Below the pieces are notes generated by a model. That model was not told the origin of the DNA and did no database searches. It saw only the letters and a list, made by a program, of their open reading frames with translations. A stretch of 64,000 bases of DNA from Dactylorhiza incarnata (Eukaryota > Streptophyta > Magnoliopsida > Asparagales > Orchidaceae), in contig JAWHQI010000304.1 in NCBI GenBank assembly GCA_033032865.1, forward strand, positions 1,959,001-2,023,000, written 5' to 3'. Every line of letters begins with the position of its first letter. Position 1 is the stretch's first letter. The position numbers and the translations under genes are program-made. Shown here piece by piece: positions 11,400 through 23,346 of this stretch.

Positions 11400-11601
11400 G
11401 GGAAAGCTTATGCATGCTTATATGAAAGCAGTGATGAGAAAGCGTAACGATCGGAACGTGAGAGGGGCGGCAACTTTGTACCCTGAATCGCCGTTTTAAG
11501 AAAAGCTAATTTCCAACAGTTGCGCATAGAAACGGCCCAATTTCAGAGATTGGGATGGGAATGGAGTTTTCTCATCTGTCAAAGCTGCCCCAAACATAGT
11601 C
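11400..11601. mobile_element. Tourist-like MITE
   Basis: GGCTCTGTTTGGG at the left and CCCAAACATAGTC at the right form inverted ends, with TTA at 11397-11399 and 11602-11604. The last ~45 bases (11558-11604) are repeated imperfectly at 11605-11650, linking it to the next MITE. Confidence 0.8.
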
Positions 11602-11650
11602 TTAGAATGGAGTTCTCTCATCCGTCAAAGCTGCCTCAGACATAGTCTTA

Positions 11651-11837
11651 GGCTCTGTTTGGGACAGCGGCTGCGGATCAGAGAGCGATTTCTGATCCGC
11701 AGCCGCGGGATTTTCTCTGTTTGGCGCAGAGGACGGCGGACGCGGTTTGCAGCGCTCCCGCTGAAAACAGTGGAAAACCGCGAGATTTGAACCGTGGTTG
11801 CGGATCAGCTACTCCAACCTCCGCGCCAAACAGACCC
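11651..11837. mobile_element. Tourist-like MITE
   Basis: The ends GGCTCTGTTTGGG and GCCAAACAGACC are flanked by TTA at 11648-11650 and 11838-11840. The subterminal 'ctgcggatcagagagcgatttctgatccgcag' region forms a strong hairpin. Non-coding. 11841-12679 is AT-rich with simple repeats only. Confidence 0.85.
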
Positions 11838-12177
11838 TTAGTGATACAGTATACCTTGTTTTGAACTTTTGTGATTGCTAAATTTTGGCAGTGAAAATAC
11901 TAGGGTTTGTGATGTAAATTTTGCTCAAATTAATATTACAGTTCTCTCTATAGTAGATATTCTCATCTATCTCTCTCTCTCTCTCTAAGAAAATAAAAAT
12001 AAAATTCAAATCTCATGAGTTAGTGTAAAGTCGTTATCGGTCATTTGTTTATCCTTATTTTGGTTGTTTGAAATGTAAGAGATAGGTCATGTTGGGGGTG
12101 TAATTGTAATATTATTTTCATATATATAACGAGTCTTTATAAAATTTCAAATGGCAAATAGAAAAAGAAAGAGAGAA

Positions 12178-12180
<3 letters not shown>

Positions 12181-12210
<30 letters not shown>
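12181..12210. repeat. (AG)n microsatellite
   Basis: Fifteen AG units. A shorter CT run lies near 11969-11986. Confidence 0.9.
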
Positions 12211-12215
<5 letters not shown>

Positions 12216-12679
12216 GCAATTGCACCGACATGAGAAAAATCATGAACGTGTTTATATTATTTTTTAAGATTTATCAAGAGCGTTAATCTGCAGCTCAATT
12301 TATTTGGTATTTATTAATTTCCCTCTATACTATTAATAAGAAAGTTATTGATGAACAACAACAAATGTACTTTTATAGGGCGATGATATTATCATTGCAG
12401 TTTTGGTTATTTGCACTAACGGCTAATTACCGCAAGCATTATTTTGAGGATTGGCTATTCGTAAGCATTTTTTTATTTGCACATCAATAATTTTTTGTTT
12501 TTTTGGTATATTTAGAGATATAATTGTTCATCAAATGATAAGAAAAATATAGAACTTATGATTCTTTCAATTTGCACAACAATATTTTTTGATATATTGG
12601 AGTTGTCCATCAAAATGAAAAAAAGAGAGATAATTATGAGCACAAATTCATCAAAATGAAACAAAGCAACATGAAACTG

Positions 12680-13261
12680 TGAAATTTTATACTACCCTCA
12701 ATACAAGGACACCAACGGGGTTTAAGAAGAACATCTTTATAACTTTGCAAACAATTACAACTAGACAAGCTGAATACAAGGTGCATACACCTTGATTCAC
12801 GACAGCTGATAGAAAGATAAATTTTGTCGCGGACAGGGTCCGCTTCTCCACTTAGTGCAGTTGACCTTGCAACGCACTCTCCACCTTCACAACGCTCGCA
12901 ACCCTGCACTCACCACGTCCACTTCATTGTGCACTTTGCACTCTCCACCTCACATTGCGGTACAGGTTGAGGATGGACACTCTTGGGGTGTATGCACACA
13001 CAACAACACTCCCACGCACTTGTAACACTCTCACTCGATCAATAATATATTATATACTAGGGGGTATTTATAAGAGAACAGAAAAAGAGGAGAAAGGGGG
13101 GGTGTACTCGCCCCCCCCCCCCCCCCCCCCCCCCCCTCCTTGCATGCACTCGCCCCCTACATGCACGCACTCACCACACCCCCCCTGCACTCGCCTAGCA
13201 CACGAGACTCGCCCCCTACACTATGCACTCCCCCCCCTTATGTCTCACTTAAACTTCAACA
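12680..13261 (-). repeat. 3' LTR of Copia-1
   Basis: On the minus strand it starts TGTTGAAGTTTAAG directly after a polypurine tract (AAGGGGGAG, 13262-13270) and ends ATAAAATTTCA. It contains a TATA-like TTATAAATA (minus, near 13060) and stretches close to the 10290 solo LTR, such as 'gaatacaaggtgcatacacc'. Its short-motif cluster (GCACTC/CACTCGCCC, 12850-13240) differs from those of the other LTRs. It includes a run of 26 C at 13111-13136. Confidence 0.75.
13111..13136. repeat. Poly(C) tract, 26 nt
   Basis: Longest of six C or G runs in the window. It lies inside the Copia-1 3' LTR. The true length is doubtful in any read-based assembly. Confidence 0.9.
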
Positions 13262-15640
13262 CTCCCCCTTGAAGTGAGCTTCAGAGACAACTCCAATGCA
13301 AGCGCGAAGCTTCTTGAACGGCCCTGTAGATAGGGGTTTTGTGAATATGTCTGTCAGGTTCTCTTCGCTCCGCACATGCTCCACCGCAAGCGAGCCACCC
13401 ACCACCTTCTATCTGATGACGTGGTGCTCGATCTCTATGTGCTTTGTCCTTGCGTGACAAACTGAGTTGGTTGACAGCTTCAGGGCACTCTCATTGTCGC
13501 CACACAGTACAGTAGGCCCGATGAACTTCTCATCCACATCTTCCACCAGCCTCCTCAGCCAGACACACTCCTGAGCTGCTAAGGACGACGTCTTGTACTC
13601 AGCCTCAGTGGTGGAAAGGGAAATGGAGTCCTGCTTCTTGCTACATGAGATGGAAGTGGCTCCACACATGAACACGTAACCTGATGTCGACTTGCGGTCA
13701 TCAGCGTCACCTGCGTAATCTGCATCCGTGTAACCATGCAGCTTGAAGTCAGTCCTCTCTCCATTGAGCAACCCCATCTCAAGGGTTCCCTTCACATACT
13801 TCAGTATCCCCTTAGCTGCCTCTAGATGATGCTTCTGCGGCTCCTGCATGTACCGACTAACTCGGACGATGGCAAAAGCGATGTCAGGCCTCGTGATAGT
13901 CAGGTAGATAAGACTCCCCATCAGTGCCCGGAAGACTTTCCGATCAGAAAGAATCATCCCTTCTTCCTTCCGAAGCTTCAGCCCAACCTCCAGTGGAACA
14001 GAGCTGCTCTTCCCCTCCTTCATGTCGAATTTCTCGACGATCTTCTCTACATAAGTCCTCTGATAAATGAACAACCCGTCACTTCTCTTCTCTACTTGAA
14101 GTCCAAGGAAATGGTGCAGTTCACCAAGATCCTTCATCTCAAAGCGAATGAATAACTAATGTCTCAGTGTCGCGACCTCCTTATCGTTGTTACCTATCAC
14201 AATCATGTCGTCGACATAGAGTAACACCAGTACATGAAGATCTCCACTTTTCTTCACAAAACATGTTGGAGTCTGAGTCTGAGACATCATAACCACAGAA
14301 CTGCAGATACTCCGCAATCTTCCCATACCATGCTCTCGGCGCCTGTTTCAACCCATAGAGGGCCATCTTCAACTTACACACATGATGTGGTTAAGACTTG
14401 GACATGTATCCATGTGGTTGCACCATGAATATGTCCTTGTCAATCTCTCCATACAAGAACACATTCTTCGCATCAAGATGCCACAGCTTCCACCCTCTGC
14501 GTGCTGCCAGAGCAATGACCGTCCTCACAGACGTCATCTTCGCCATAGGACTAAACGTCTCCTCGTAGTCCTCTCCATAGGTTTGCGAGAAACCCTGAGC
14601 GACAAGCCTAGCCTTGTATAGCTCAACTCCTCCATCAGCTCTCTTCTTAACCTTGTACACTCATTTGCAGGTGACAGATTTGATGCCCTCCACCATGGGA
14701 ACAAGGTCCCATGTCTCATTCTTCTCCAAGGCTTCCATCTCTTCGTTCATCGCAATGTCTCACTCCTCAATGCCAACTGCATCTTCAAAACAGACAGGTT
14801 CCCTCTCGTCGACTGGTTCTGCGAAGAAGCAATAAACCAAATTCATGAAGTTCCCCTTCTTATAGCGAGAAGGCGGGACGATGGTCCGCTTCGACCTTCT
14901 CAAGGCTTGGCCACTTTCTACCACTCTGGTAGACTCCTCCTCTACAGCTCTTCTCACATCATCTTTTGGAGCACTGCTCTCCCTGCTTCTAGAACTCGAA
15001 GCTCCTCCTGAGCTAGATGGTTATGGAGCACCTTGAGATAACTCCAACTCAACATTAGAGTCATCAGTGACTCTCTCTTCTCTCCTGCTTGATTCTTCAC
15101 TCTTCGGCAGCACCACAGAAGAGACTCCCTGATACGAGATCAGTTCGTCAAACACCACGTCACGCGAGACGACGAACTTGTGGGTCTACGGATCCATGCA
15201 CTTCCAACCCTTTTTTTTCGCTCATCATAGTCGATGAAGACACACTTTCATTCTTTCGGCTCCAGATTGGTTCTCTGAGCATCCGGAATATGCACAAAGC
15301 AGGTAGAGCCAAAGACTCTCATGTGACCCACATTTGACTTCTCCCCAAATATGAGCTGGTGTGGAGACACCATCCTGTTAGGACTCATAGGTAGCCGGTT
15401 GATCACGTGGGTTGCACACGTCATTCCCACCGCCCATAAGGCCTTGGGAATCCCCTTGGCATGTAGCCAACTTATGGTTGTCTCCACCAGATGGCAGATC
15501 TTCCTCTCTGCGACCCATTTTGCTGAGGGGTGTGGGCATAAGAGAGCTCTCGCTGAATGCCGAATTTCCTGCAGAAAGAAGCAAACTCATTAGAGGTAAA
15601 CTCCCCCCCCCCCCCCCATTGTCACTTCTCAGCTTCTTCA
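13256..15640 (-). pseudogene. Copia-1 pol remnant (integrase, reverse transcriptase, RNase H)
   Basis: Minus strand, 5' to 3'. The integrase core end shows LRSDNGG near 15630-15610, and ALWAVGMTCATHVINRLP follows near 15430. Reverse transcriptase shows YKARLVAQGFSQ near 14610, LYGLKQAPRAWY near 14360 and a YVDD active site near 14205. RNase H shows STEAEYKTSSLAAQE near 13600 and HARTKHIEIEHH near 13430. The frame would end with a stop overlapping the LTR (13256-13258). Breaks include an in-frame TAG at 13409-13411, several frame changes between 14140 and 15250, and a 15-nt G/C run in the DNGG codons (15603-15617). Gag and protease are missing because an LTR of another element (from 15643) abuts integrase. 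Not able to move by itself. Confidence 0.9.
15603..15617. repeat. Poly(C) tract, 15 nt, in Copia-1 integrase
   Basis: On the minus strand it is the G run of the conserved DNGG codons. The family normally has about six or seven G here. The expansion shifts the frame after LRSDN. Confidence 0.9.
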
Positions 15641-15642
15641 TG

Positions 15643-16935
15643 TGAAATTTTTCGAATCTTTATGAAGTGAGCAGGAATCAAACAACTTAGAGTTCACAAG
15701 CCAAACAATCAGAAGCAAATGGAGGCAAACAAGTGATCTTTATTGATAGCAACTTCAAATTACAAGGCAATGCATGCTTGGCGAGATATGATTTTGCCAG
15801 CACAAACACCAAAGGAAAAAAATAGAAGTTGAAGAAACTTGAGACCGCGCGGTCTCCCTACGACCTCAGCAACCTGCCAGACCGCAACCCGCTGCCGATC
15901 TCAGACAACACCAGACCGCTGATCAGACCGCACCCCTCCTTCCGAACTCCTGATTCTCCCGAACTCCAGCAACACAACTCCAAGCCGCAGACCGCCCGAA
16001 CACTTTCAGAGGAAGAGGTGATCGCTGCTGCCCGCACTATCCGCAGAAGCTGCACAATAAGAGTTCAATCAGCAGACCGCCCGGTCACACAAATAGAGAC
16101 CGCAGGAAAGAAGAGAACTTAGCTTACACTTGGTGTGTTGTGATTATTGTTGCCGATGGGTCCTATTTATAGGCGTGAGACCTGATCCAGTCACCACCCT
16201 ATGAGATAGGATCACCACCCTCCAGACCGCGCAACCTTACCGGTCATACCGCGCGATCAGCAACAGTACTCCTGCTTCATTTTAGGTGAGCTCGCCAGCT
16301 TCAACCAAACCATGAGAGTCCGCCACTCTCATAGTGAGATCGCGACTCCACAAGGAGATCCCACTCTCATAGTGAGATCGCGACTCCACAAGGAGATCGC
16401 CAGACCGCCACGAAGCTGCTCACCACCTGAGTTCGCCAGAGACCGCGAACACAGCCAGTTCGCCATCAGACCGTGAACTCCTGTCCGCATGTCGGTCTCC
16501 TCCTGAGACCACGAACAGCGTCCAGCTCGCATACCAGTCTCCTCCTGAGACCGCGAACTGAGACCGCACGACTAAGTCCCTTAGTCCGCGAGCCCGGTCA
16601 GCTACCAGACCGCATTCTGGAAACCTGGATCAAACTGTGCGGTCACACCAGACCGCCACAGCCTTGAAGAAGACAGCACGCCACGCGATCACGCACAGAT
16701 CGCGCACACCTGAAGACGATCAACCCACCACGCGGTCACAGACAGACCGCGCGGCCTTCACCTTCAGCCGCCTTGGACCCATACCAGCGATCAAGCCAGG
16801 AGACCGCAGCTAGGCTTAAACAAGCCAAACCGCAGAGGCAGACCGCCAGGCCGTGCGGTCACGTCAGACCGCCCGACCTCCTGCCAGACCGCCCAGGTCC
16901 AAAAGCCCTCTAACTTCCACTTCAACAATTTCAAC
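15643..16935 (-). repeat. LTR of another minus-strand copia element, rich in AGACCGC motifs
   Basis: On the minus strand it starts TGTTGAAATTGTTGAAG after a purine stretch (CTGAGGGTGAAG, 16936-16947) and ends GAAAAATTTCA, the end pattern of the Copia-1 and 10290 LTRs. A minus-strand TATA-like CCTATAAATAGG lies near 16165. AGACCGC and its complement GCGGTCT recur dozens of times between 15840 and 16870, often as palindromes such as GACCGCGCGGTC. Only about 47 bp of interior follows (16936-16982) before a different repeat. Boundaries are inferred from similarity of ends. Confidence 0.6.
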
Positions 16936-16982
16936 ACTTCACCCTCAGGTTCAGCCTCCCCTCCATAAATTCCTTCCACTCC

Positions 16983-17610
16983 TGATGTAAGACCCCATTT
17001 TTTCTTTATAAAACCCGGGTCTTATGCCCAGAACTGCCGCTTTGCGGTGACACCCTCGCTCGGGAAGGTCGTCACTACAAAGCGCCGATCATGCCGGCCA
17101 TGTCGATCACAAAGAAATAAAGCTTAAACAATTTTATAAAAGCTAAGTCCACATCACATAGAAAGTAAAACCATCAAGAGATGTCCACATATAATAACTG
17201 AATAAGAAGGTACGATAATAATAAAGGGCTCATGCCCTGTACATCAATTCATCACTACATTTTCTCTCGCGGAAGCAAAAATACTAAAGCTAAACGATGC
17301 TCACAGATCCTGCCAATGGTTCTCCCGTGCTAGACTGCCCCGTCTCCATCTGCACCGGCCTCTGGTGTTGCATCATCTCCTCGATCCCCTAAAATGATAA
17401 GGTCCACCGACCATTTGTCAAAAAGACTAAGCCAATCCCCCACCACTCTCCCGGTGACTCCTGGGCACCGAGCGGGAGGAATGAAGCGGAGGACAACAAG
17501 GGGTATAATCAAGAGCAGGTGACAGTGAGTCTAACTACGGAAGGGTTTATTGGTCAGCAGTATATAGTACAGTGAGTAAAGCAGTAATAAGTAAAACTGT
17601 AGCAAGTAAG
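16983..17610. repeat. Unidentified gypsy-like repeat, left part
   Basis: Begins TGTAAGACCCC, a start common in plant Ty3/gypsy LTRs, and continues as non-coding DNA up to Copia-2. The same repeat resumes after Copia-2 at 23347. The lineage is not established. Confidence 0.4.
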
Positions 17611-18433
17611 TGTTGGAGTTGGGGAACACTTCTGGTCAGGGTTCGTCGAACGGCGTTCGACGAACGAAGAAGAGTTCGTCGAACTCCGCCTGCGCTTGAA
17701 GAATGAAGAAGGGTTCGTCGAACGGTGATCGACGAACGGAGAAGGGTTCGTCGAACGGTGTTCGACGAACGGAGAAGGGTTCGTCGAACGGTGTTCGACG
17801 AACGGAGAAGGGTTCGTCGAACTTCTCCTGCGTTCGACGAACGGGTCCTTGCCTCAGCGGTTCGTGGAACGGGAGAGGCCTGCGTTCGATGCTCGACGCT
17901 TGCGCTCGACTCCTGCGCTTGACGCCTACGCTCGACGCCCGCGCTCGACGCCTGCGTTCATCGCTCGACGCCTGCATTCGACGCTCGACTCCTGATGTAC
18001 ATGCTGTCTCAGCTGGTTCCGTCTCATCGGATGTTATTGGACCGTCTCAGCGGTTGGTTGATCTGAGCCCGGTCTGGCGCCCTATTTAAAGGGTGCATAA
18101 CCCTGGTTTAGGGTTAGAGAAACAGAGAGAGAGAGAGGAGAAGGCGATTAAGTCCAAGAGAGTGCAATAGTTTTTGCGCGGTGTTCCTTGGCGGCGGTTC
18201 CTCTGTTCTTGTCTGAGAGGGTTGTGTGAGGTAGGATCATTTTTGATCCTTGTAACCTTGTAAGCTGTAATCCGTCTTGGTGATTAGAAATAAGAGAAGA
18301 GGAAGGGGGAGAGGGGACGTAGCCCGGCTTGGGTGAACCTCTGTATATCTGTGTCTTCTGTGATTTTCTATGTTTTGGTTGTTTCGTTTTTTCTGTCGAA
18401 TTTTCTCATCTCGGCACACCCTGTTTCTTTACA
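17611..18433 (+). repeat. Copia-2 5' LTR (823 bp)
   Basis: Contains a cluster (17640-17850) of GTTCGTCGAAC/GTTCGACGAAC palindromes, partly arranged as a 33-bp unit present about three times, then CGCTCGACGCCTGCG-type repeats to about 17990. A TATA-like TATTTAAAG lies at 18083-18091. It is about 35 bp longer than the 3' LTR, mainly because of one extra 33-bp unit. Confidence 0.95.
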
Positions 18434-18435
18434 TT

Positions 18436-18446
18436 TGGTATCAGAG
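18436..18446 (+). other. Copia-2 primer-binding site
   Basis: TGGTATCAGAG two bases after the 5' LTR, complementary to the initiator-Met tRNA 3' end. Confidence 0.9.
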
Positions 18447-18466
18447 GGAGGTTCTTGATCCTGGAG

Positions 18467-21400
18467 ATGGGTTCTGGCGGCATGCGGATCGAGATCGAGA
18501 AGTTTGACGGAAGCCGATTCGATCTATGAAAGATGAAGATGGAAGATATGTTGATTGATCGAGATCTATGGTCTACGATCGAAGATGATCCTCCCGTTCC
18601 TAAGGTAGCAGAGAAGGATGTGAGCGCATCGAAGGGAAAATCTGCAGACGCGACTGCAAATGGTGCAGCGGAGGCGGCGACCTGGATGAAAACCGATCGG
18701 AAGGTTAAGGGCCTGATCCGGTTATTCCTAGCAGATTCAATCTTGACTAACGTCATGGAGGAGACTTTGGCACGAAGTCTGTGGCGTAAGTTGGAATCCC
18801 TCTCCCAGAGCAAGTCCCTGGTAAACAAATTGCTCTTGAGGAAGAAGTGGTATAAACTTCAGATGCGTGAGGGTGATTCATTTTCAGAGCACTTGACTCA
18901 ATTCAACACCATTGTGAGTCAGTTAATCTCTATCAGTGAGAAGATCTCGGATGAGGATAGAGTCATCACCTTGTTGTGCTTACTGCCAGATTCATGGGAC
19001 AATCTGATTGTCGTGATTAGAGGGAGTGGAGATAAGAAACTGTCATACGATACTGTATGTGCAGCTCTTTTATCTGAGGAGACCAGGAGAGGAGGTTCTG
19101 AGGCGACAAGCAAAGGTGCTTTGAGTGTATCTAGATCCCATCCTCAACGAAGGGAGAGCAAGCAGGGTGGATATCGAGATAAGTCTCGAGGTAGATCCAA
19201 GAGCCAGGAGAGGGAGAAGAGTAAGAAGCCCGTTCGGTGCTGGAAGTGCAATGAGACTGGTCATGTGAAGTCTCAATGTCCAAACAAGGCCGTTCAGAAC
19301 AAGGAGACACCGACAACTTCTGGTACGAAGAAGGAGGGCGATGGCGGTGACATGTACATCGTTGTTGCGTGCGTTGCTCAAAGAGATTCTGACTTGTGGT
19401 ATGTAGACACAGGAGCATCATACCACATGACCCCTCATAGGCACTGGTTCTGTGAGTATTAGAGGTTTGACGGTGGAGATGTCCTGTTGGGTGATGATTC
19501 TGCTGTGCAGATCATTGGGCGTGGCAAGGTGATGTTGAAGCTGTCTAATGGGACCACAAGGTCTCTTCCAAATGTGATGCACATTCCTGGGATGAGCAGG
19601 AATTAATCTCGGTGGGTTCCATGGCGGATGCAGGAGTGCACTTCAGCTGTGACAAGCAAACCTGCAAGATGTCAGGGGGGGGGGGGGGGGCAATGGTGAT
19701 TGCCAGTGGAGTAAGACATAGAACACTGTATACTCTGCTTGCTGATACAGTGGTTCCAAGTGGGGCTCTTATCTCTGAGAGCCAGGAGGTTGACCAGGAG
19801 GAGGTGCCCAGGCTGTGGCATCATCGGCTTGGGCATATCAGTGAGAAGGGGATGTCGGCCATGGCATCCGGTCAGATGGTGGAAGGCGTGCCGGAGTGCT
19901 CCACAAGCCTTGGGTTCTGTGAACATTGCCTGCTTGGCAAACAGACCAGCGTAAGCTTTCGTGGGACGGGCACGAGGGCAACTGTTGTGCTGGAGCTGAT
20001 ACACAGTGATGTGTTTGGGCCAACTCCAGCTCCATCTCTAAGCGGCACAAGGTACTATGTGTCCTTTACTGATGACCTCTCACGGTTTTCCTGGATCTAT
20101 TTTCTCAGGTCCAAGTTAGAAGTTCTGGACAGGTTCAAGGAATTTAAGAACCTGGTGGAGAACCAGTTGGAGAGAAAGGTGAAGGTCCTCCGTTCTGATA
20201 ATAGAGGGGAGTACTGCTCTGATGCCTTTGAGCAGTACTGTACTGAGCAGGGGATTGCACGACAGAAGACCACACCGTATACTCCAGAGCAAAATTGAGT
20301 GTCGGAGAGGATGAACAGGACCTTGATGGAGAAGGCCAGGTGCATGCTCAGTTGGGCAGGTTTGGGGAAGGAGTTCCAGGCTGAAGTAGTGGCGACTGCA
20401 AATTACCTGAAGAATAGGTCCCCTACATCTGCTGTGGAGAGATGTACTCCCTTTGAAGTCATCTTCAAGAGAAAGCCAAACTTGGCCTATGCTCGTGTGT
20501 TTGGGTGTGATGCATATGTTCACATTCCAAAGGAGAAGAGAGGGAAGCTTGATGTCAAGTCTGAGAAGTGCATCTTTATGGGTTACACAGATGGCATTAA
20601 AGGCTACAAGCTTTGGAACCCTGTGACCAGGACTGTTACATTCAGCAAGGATGTGGTGTTTCATGAAACCAGTCCTCAGGCAGTCACACAAGCTGAGAAG
20701 GCCAAAGAAGCAAAGAAAGGGACAGTGGTGGTGGAAGAAAGCTTTGAGAAAGAAGCTACTACTGTTGGGGCTGAATCTGATTCTGAATCAGATGATTTGG
20801 AGGTGGTGAGAAGTGATGATGAGTCAAAAGATGAGGCTGAAGAAATTCCACTTCTGAGGAGATCGACAAGGGAAAGAAAGGCACCAGTGAGATATCCCCA
20901 ATGTGCAGTGGCTACACAATGTTGCCTAAGTATGCTTGGTGAAGATCCAATCTCTGCCAGAGATGCTAGATCAAGGGCTGATTCAAATCAGTGGGAGCTA
21001 GCCATGTTGGATGAAATGGAGTCTCTGAGGAAGAATCAGACTTGGAGTCTGTGTAAGCTTCCAAAGGGGAGGAAGGACATTGGAAGTAAATGGGTCTTCA
21101 AGCAGAAGGTGAAGGGAGATGGCACTGTGGAGAAATACAAGGCAGGGTTGGTTGCAAAGGGATTCTCCCAGGTAGAAGGTGTTGATTATGATGAGATCTT
21201 CTCACCTGTAGCCAAGATGACGTCGATCAGATTGGTTCTCTCTATTGCGGCAGCGCATGATCTAGAGATTGAGCAGATGGATGTGAAGACGACATTTCTT
21301 CATGGTGATCTGGAGGAGGATATATACATGAAGCAGTCGGAAGGATTCGAAGCCAAGGGCAAGGAGGATCAGGTCTGCAGGTTGAAGAAGTCCTTGTATG

Positions 21401-22558
21401 GACTAAAGCAATCTCCGAGGATGTGGTACCAAAAATTCGACACCTACATGCTGGAGTTAGGTTTTGAAAGGTCAAATTCAGACCACTGTGTGTACATCCA
21501 GAGAAAGGGAGAGCAGTTTATCTTCCTAACACTCTATGTAGATGATATGCCACTGGTGGGAAATAGTGTCAGGATGATCCAACATGTGAAGAAGCTGCTC
21601 TCAGCCAAATTCGAGATGAAGGATTTGGGGCCTGCAAGTGTCATCTTGGGAATGCAGATTTCCAGGGATCGAAGCAAGAAGAAGCTTTGGTTGGGGCAGC
21701 ATAGGTACGTCGAGAAGATGTTGAAGAAGTTCAACATGACGGACTGCAAGCCAGTGGGAGCACCAATGGCAGTTGAGTGCAAGTTATCTGCAGAGTTGAG
21801 CCCGAAGACACAAGATGAGGTCGAGGACATGGTGAAGGTCCCTTATGCTAGTGCTGTGGGAAGCTTGATGTACGCCATGGTCTGCACTCGCCCTGACATT
21901 GCTCAAGCAGTGGGAGTGTTGAGCCGGTATATGGCTACTCCAGGAAAGGAACACTGGAACGCTGTGAAGCGTGTGTTCAGGTATCTCCGAGGCACTTCAA
22001 ATTACTCCCTATGTTTTGAAGGAGCTGGTGAAGGAGGAGTCCTGGACGTGGTTGGGCACGTGGACTCAGATTGGGGAGGTGATTTGGATAGCAGGAGATC
22101 CACCAGTGGATACGTGTTTACACTGTTTGGAGGTGCTATCAGTTGGATGAGTCGGAGGCAATGTGTGGTGGCACTCTCGTCGACGGAGGCAGAGTACATG
22201 GCCCTTACTCATGCGAGCAAGGATGCCATATGGCTGCGGAGGCTATGTTTGGAGCTCGGGTTTGAGCAGGGGCCAGTGAAGCTGTGGTGTGACAGTCAAG
22301 GGGCTATTCAGCTAGCCAAGAATCCTGCCTTCCACGCACGTACCAAGCACATTGACATCCAGTACCATTTCCTCCGGGAGAGGGTGGAGAAGAAGGTAGT
22401 TCAACTGGAGAAGGTGGACACGATGGAGAACAACTTAGATTTTCTTACCAAGGCGGTTCCAGTTGCCAAATTTCAGTGGTGTGCAACGGCCGTAGGGTTG
22501 AAGAAGAAGGTTGGAGGAGCAGCTCTCATCGGAGTAAGATGTTCACCAAGTGGGAGAA
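18467..22558 (+). pseudogene. Copia-2 gag-pol polyprotein, nearly full length with four breaks
   Basis: Starts MGSGGMRIEIEKFDGSRFDL. Gag is followed by a CWKCNETGHVKSQC zinc knuckle (about 19238-19279), protease YVDTGASYHM (about 19400), and integrase with a HHRLGH...CEHC zinc domain (about 19817-19940) and a catalytic core including HSDVFGP. Reverse transcriptase shows MDVKTTFLHGDL, LYGLKQSPRMWY and a YVDD site (about 21535). RNase H shows STEAEYMAL and HARTKHIDIQYH (to about 22370). Breaks are TGA at 18527-18529 where relatives have Trp, TAG at 19460-19462, a one-base loss near 19603, and TGA at 20296-20298 in the integrase EQNGV motif. A 16-nt G run lies at 19675-19690. The last 782-codon frame has no stop before it enters the 3' LTR, so the original end is not clear. 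Confidence 0.95.
19675..19690. repeat. Poly(G) tract, 16 nt, in Copia-2 pol
   Basis: Encodes a glycine run (MSGGGGGAMV) between protease and integrase. Its length keeps the downstream frame open. Confidence 0.9.
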
Positions 22559-23346
22559 TGTTGGAGTTGGGGAACACTTCTGGTCAGGGTTCGTCGAACG
22601 GCGTTCGACGAACGGAGAAGAGTTCGTCGAACTCCGCCTGCGCTTGAAGAATGAAGAAGGGTTCGTCGAACGGTGTTCGACGAACGGAGAAGGGTTCGTC
22701 GAACGGTGTTCGACGAACGGAGAAGGGTTCTTCGAACTCTGCCTGCGTTCGACGAACGGGTCCTTGCCTCAGCGGTTCGTGGAACGAGAGAGGCCTGTGT
22801 TCGACACTCAATGCCTGCGCTCGATGCCTGCGTTCGACGCCTACGCTCGACGCCCGCGCTCGACGCCTGCGTTCATCGCTCGACGCCTGCATTCGACGCT
22901 CGATGCCTGATGTACATGTTGTCTCAGCTGGTTCCGTCTCAGCGGATGTTATTGGACCGTCTCAGCGGTTGGTTGGTCTGAGCCCGGTCTGACGCCCTAT
23001 TTAAAGGGTGCATAACCCTGGTTTAGGGTTGGAGAAATAGAGAGAGAGAGGAGAAGGCGATTAAGTCCAAGAGAGCGCAATAGTTTTTGCGCGGTGTTCC
23101 TTGGCGGCGGTTCCTCTGTTCTTGTCTGAGAGGGTTGTGTGAGGTAGGATCGGTTTTGATCCTTGTAACCTTGTAAGATGTAATCCGTCTTGGTGATTAG
23201 AAAGAAGAGAAGAGGAAGGGGGAGAGGGGACGTAGCCCGGCTTGGGTGAACCTCTGTATATCTGTGTCTTCTGTGATTTTCTGTGTTTTGGTTGTTTCGG
23301 TTTTTCTGTCGAATTTTCTCGTCTCGGCACACCCTGTTTCTTTACA
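22559..23346 (+). repeat. Copia-2 3' LTR (788 bp)
   Basis: Collinear with the 5' LTR over its whole length, with scattered substitutions. It has about two copies of the 33-bp palindromic unit instead of three. Confidence 0.95.

Larger units (their letters stand above)
17611..23346 (+). mobile_element. Copia-2: complete Ty1/copia retrotransposon with LTRs and TSD
   Basis: The LTRs at 17611-18433 and 22559-23346 both run from TGTTGGAGTTGG to TTTCTTTACA. GTAAG occurs immediately left (17606-17610) and right (23347-23351), a clean 5-bp target duplication. An initiator-Met primer-binding site follows the 5' LTR, and a purine tract (AAGTGGGAGA) precedes the 3' LTR. The order gag-protease-integrase-reverse transcriptase-RNase H is the copia order. 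The total of 5,736 bp is of normal size. The polyprotein has only a few breaks, so insertion was fairly recent but the copy is probably not autonomous. Confidence 0.95.
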
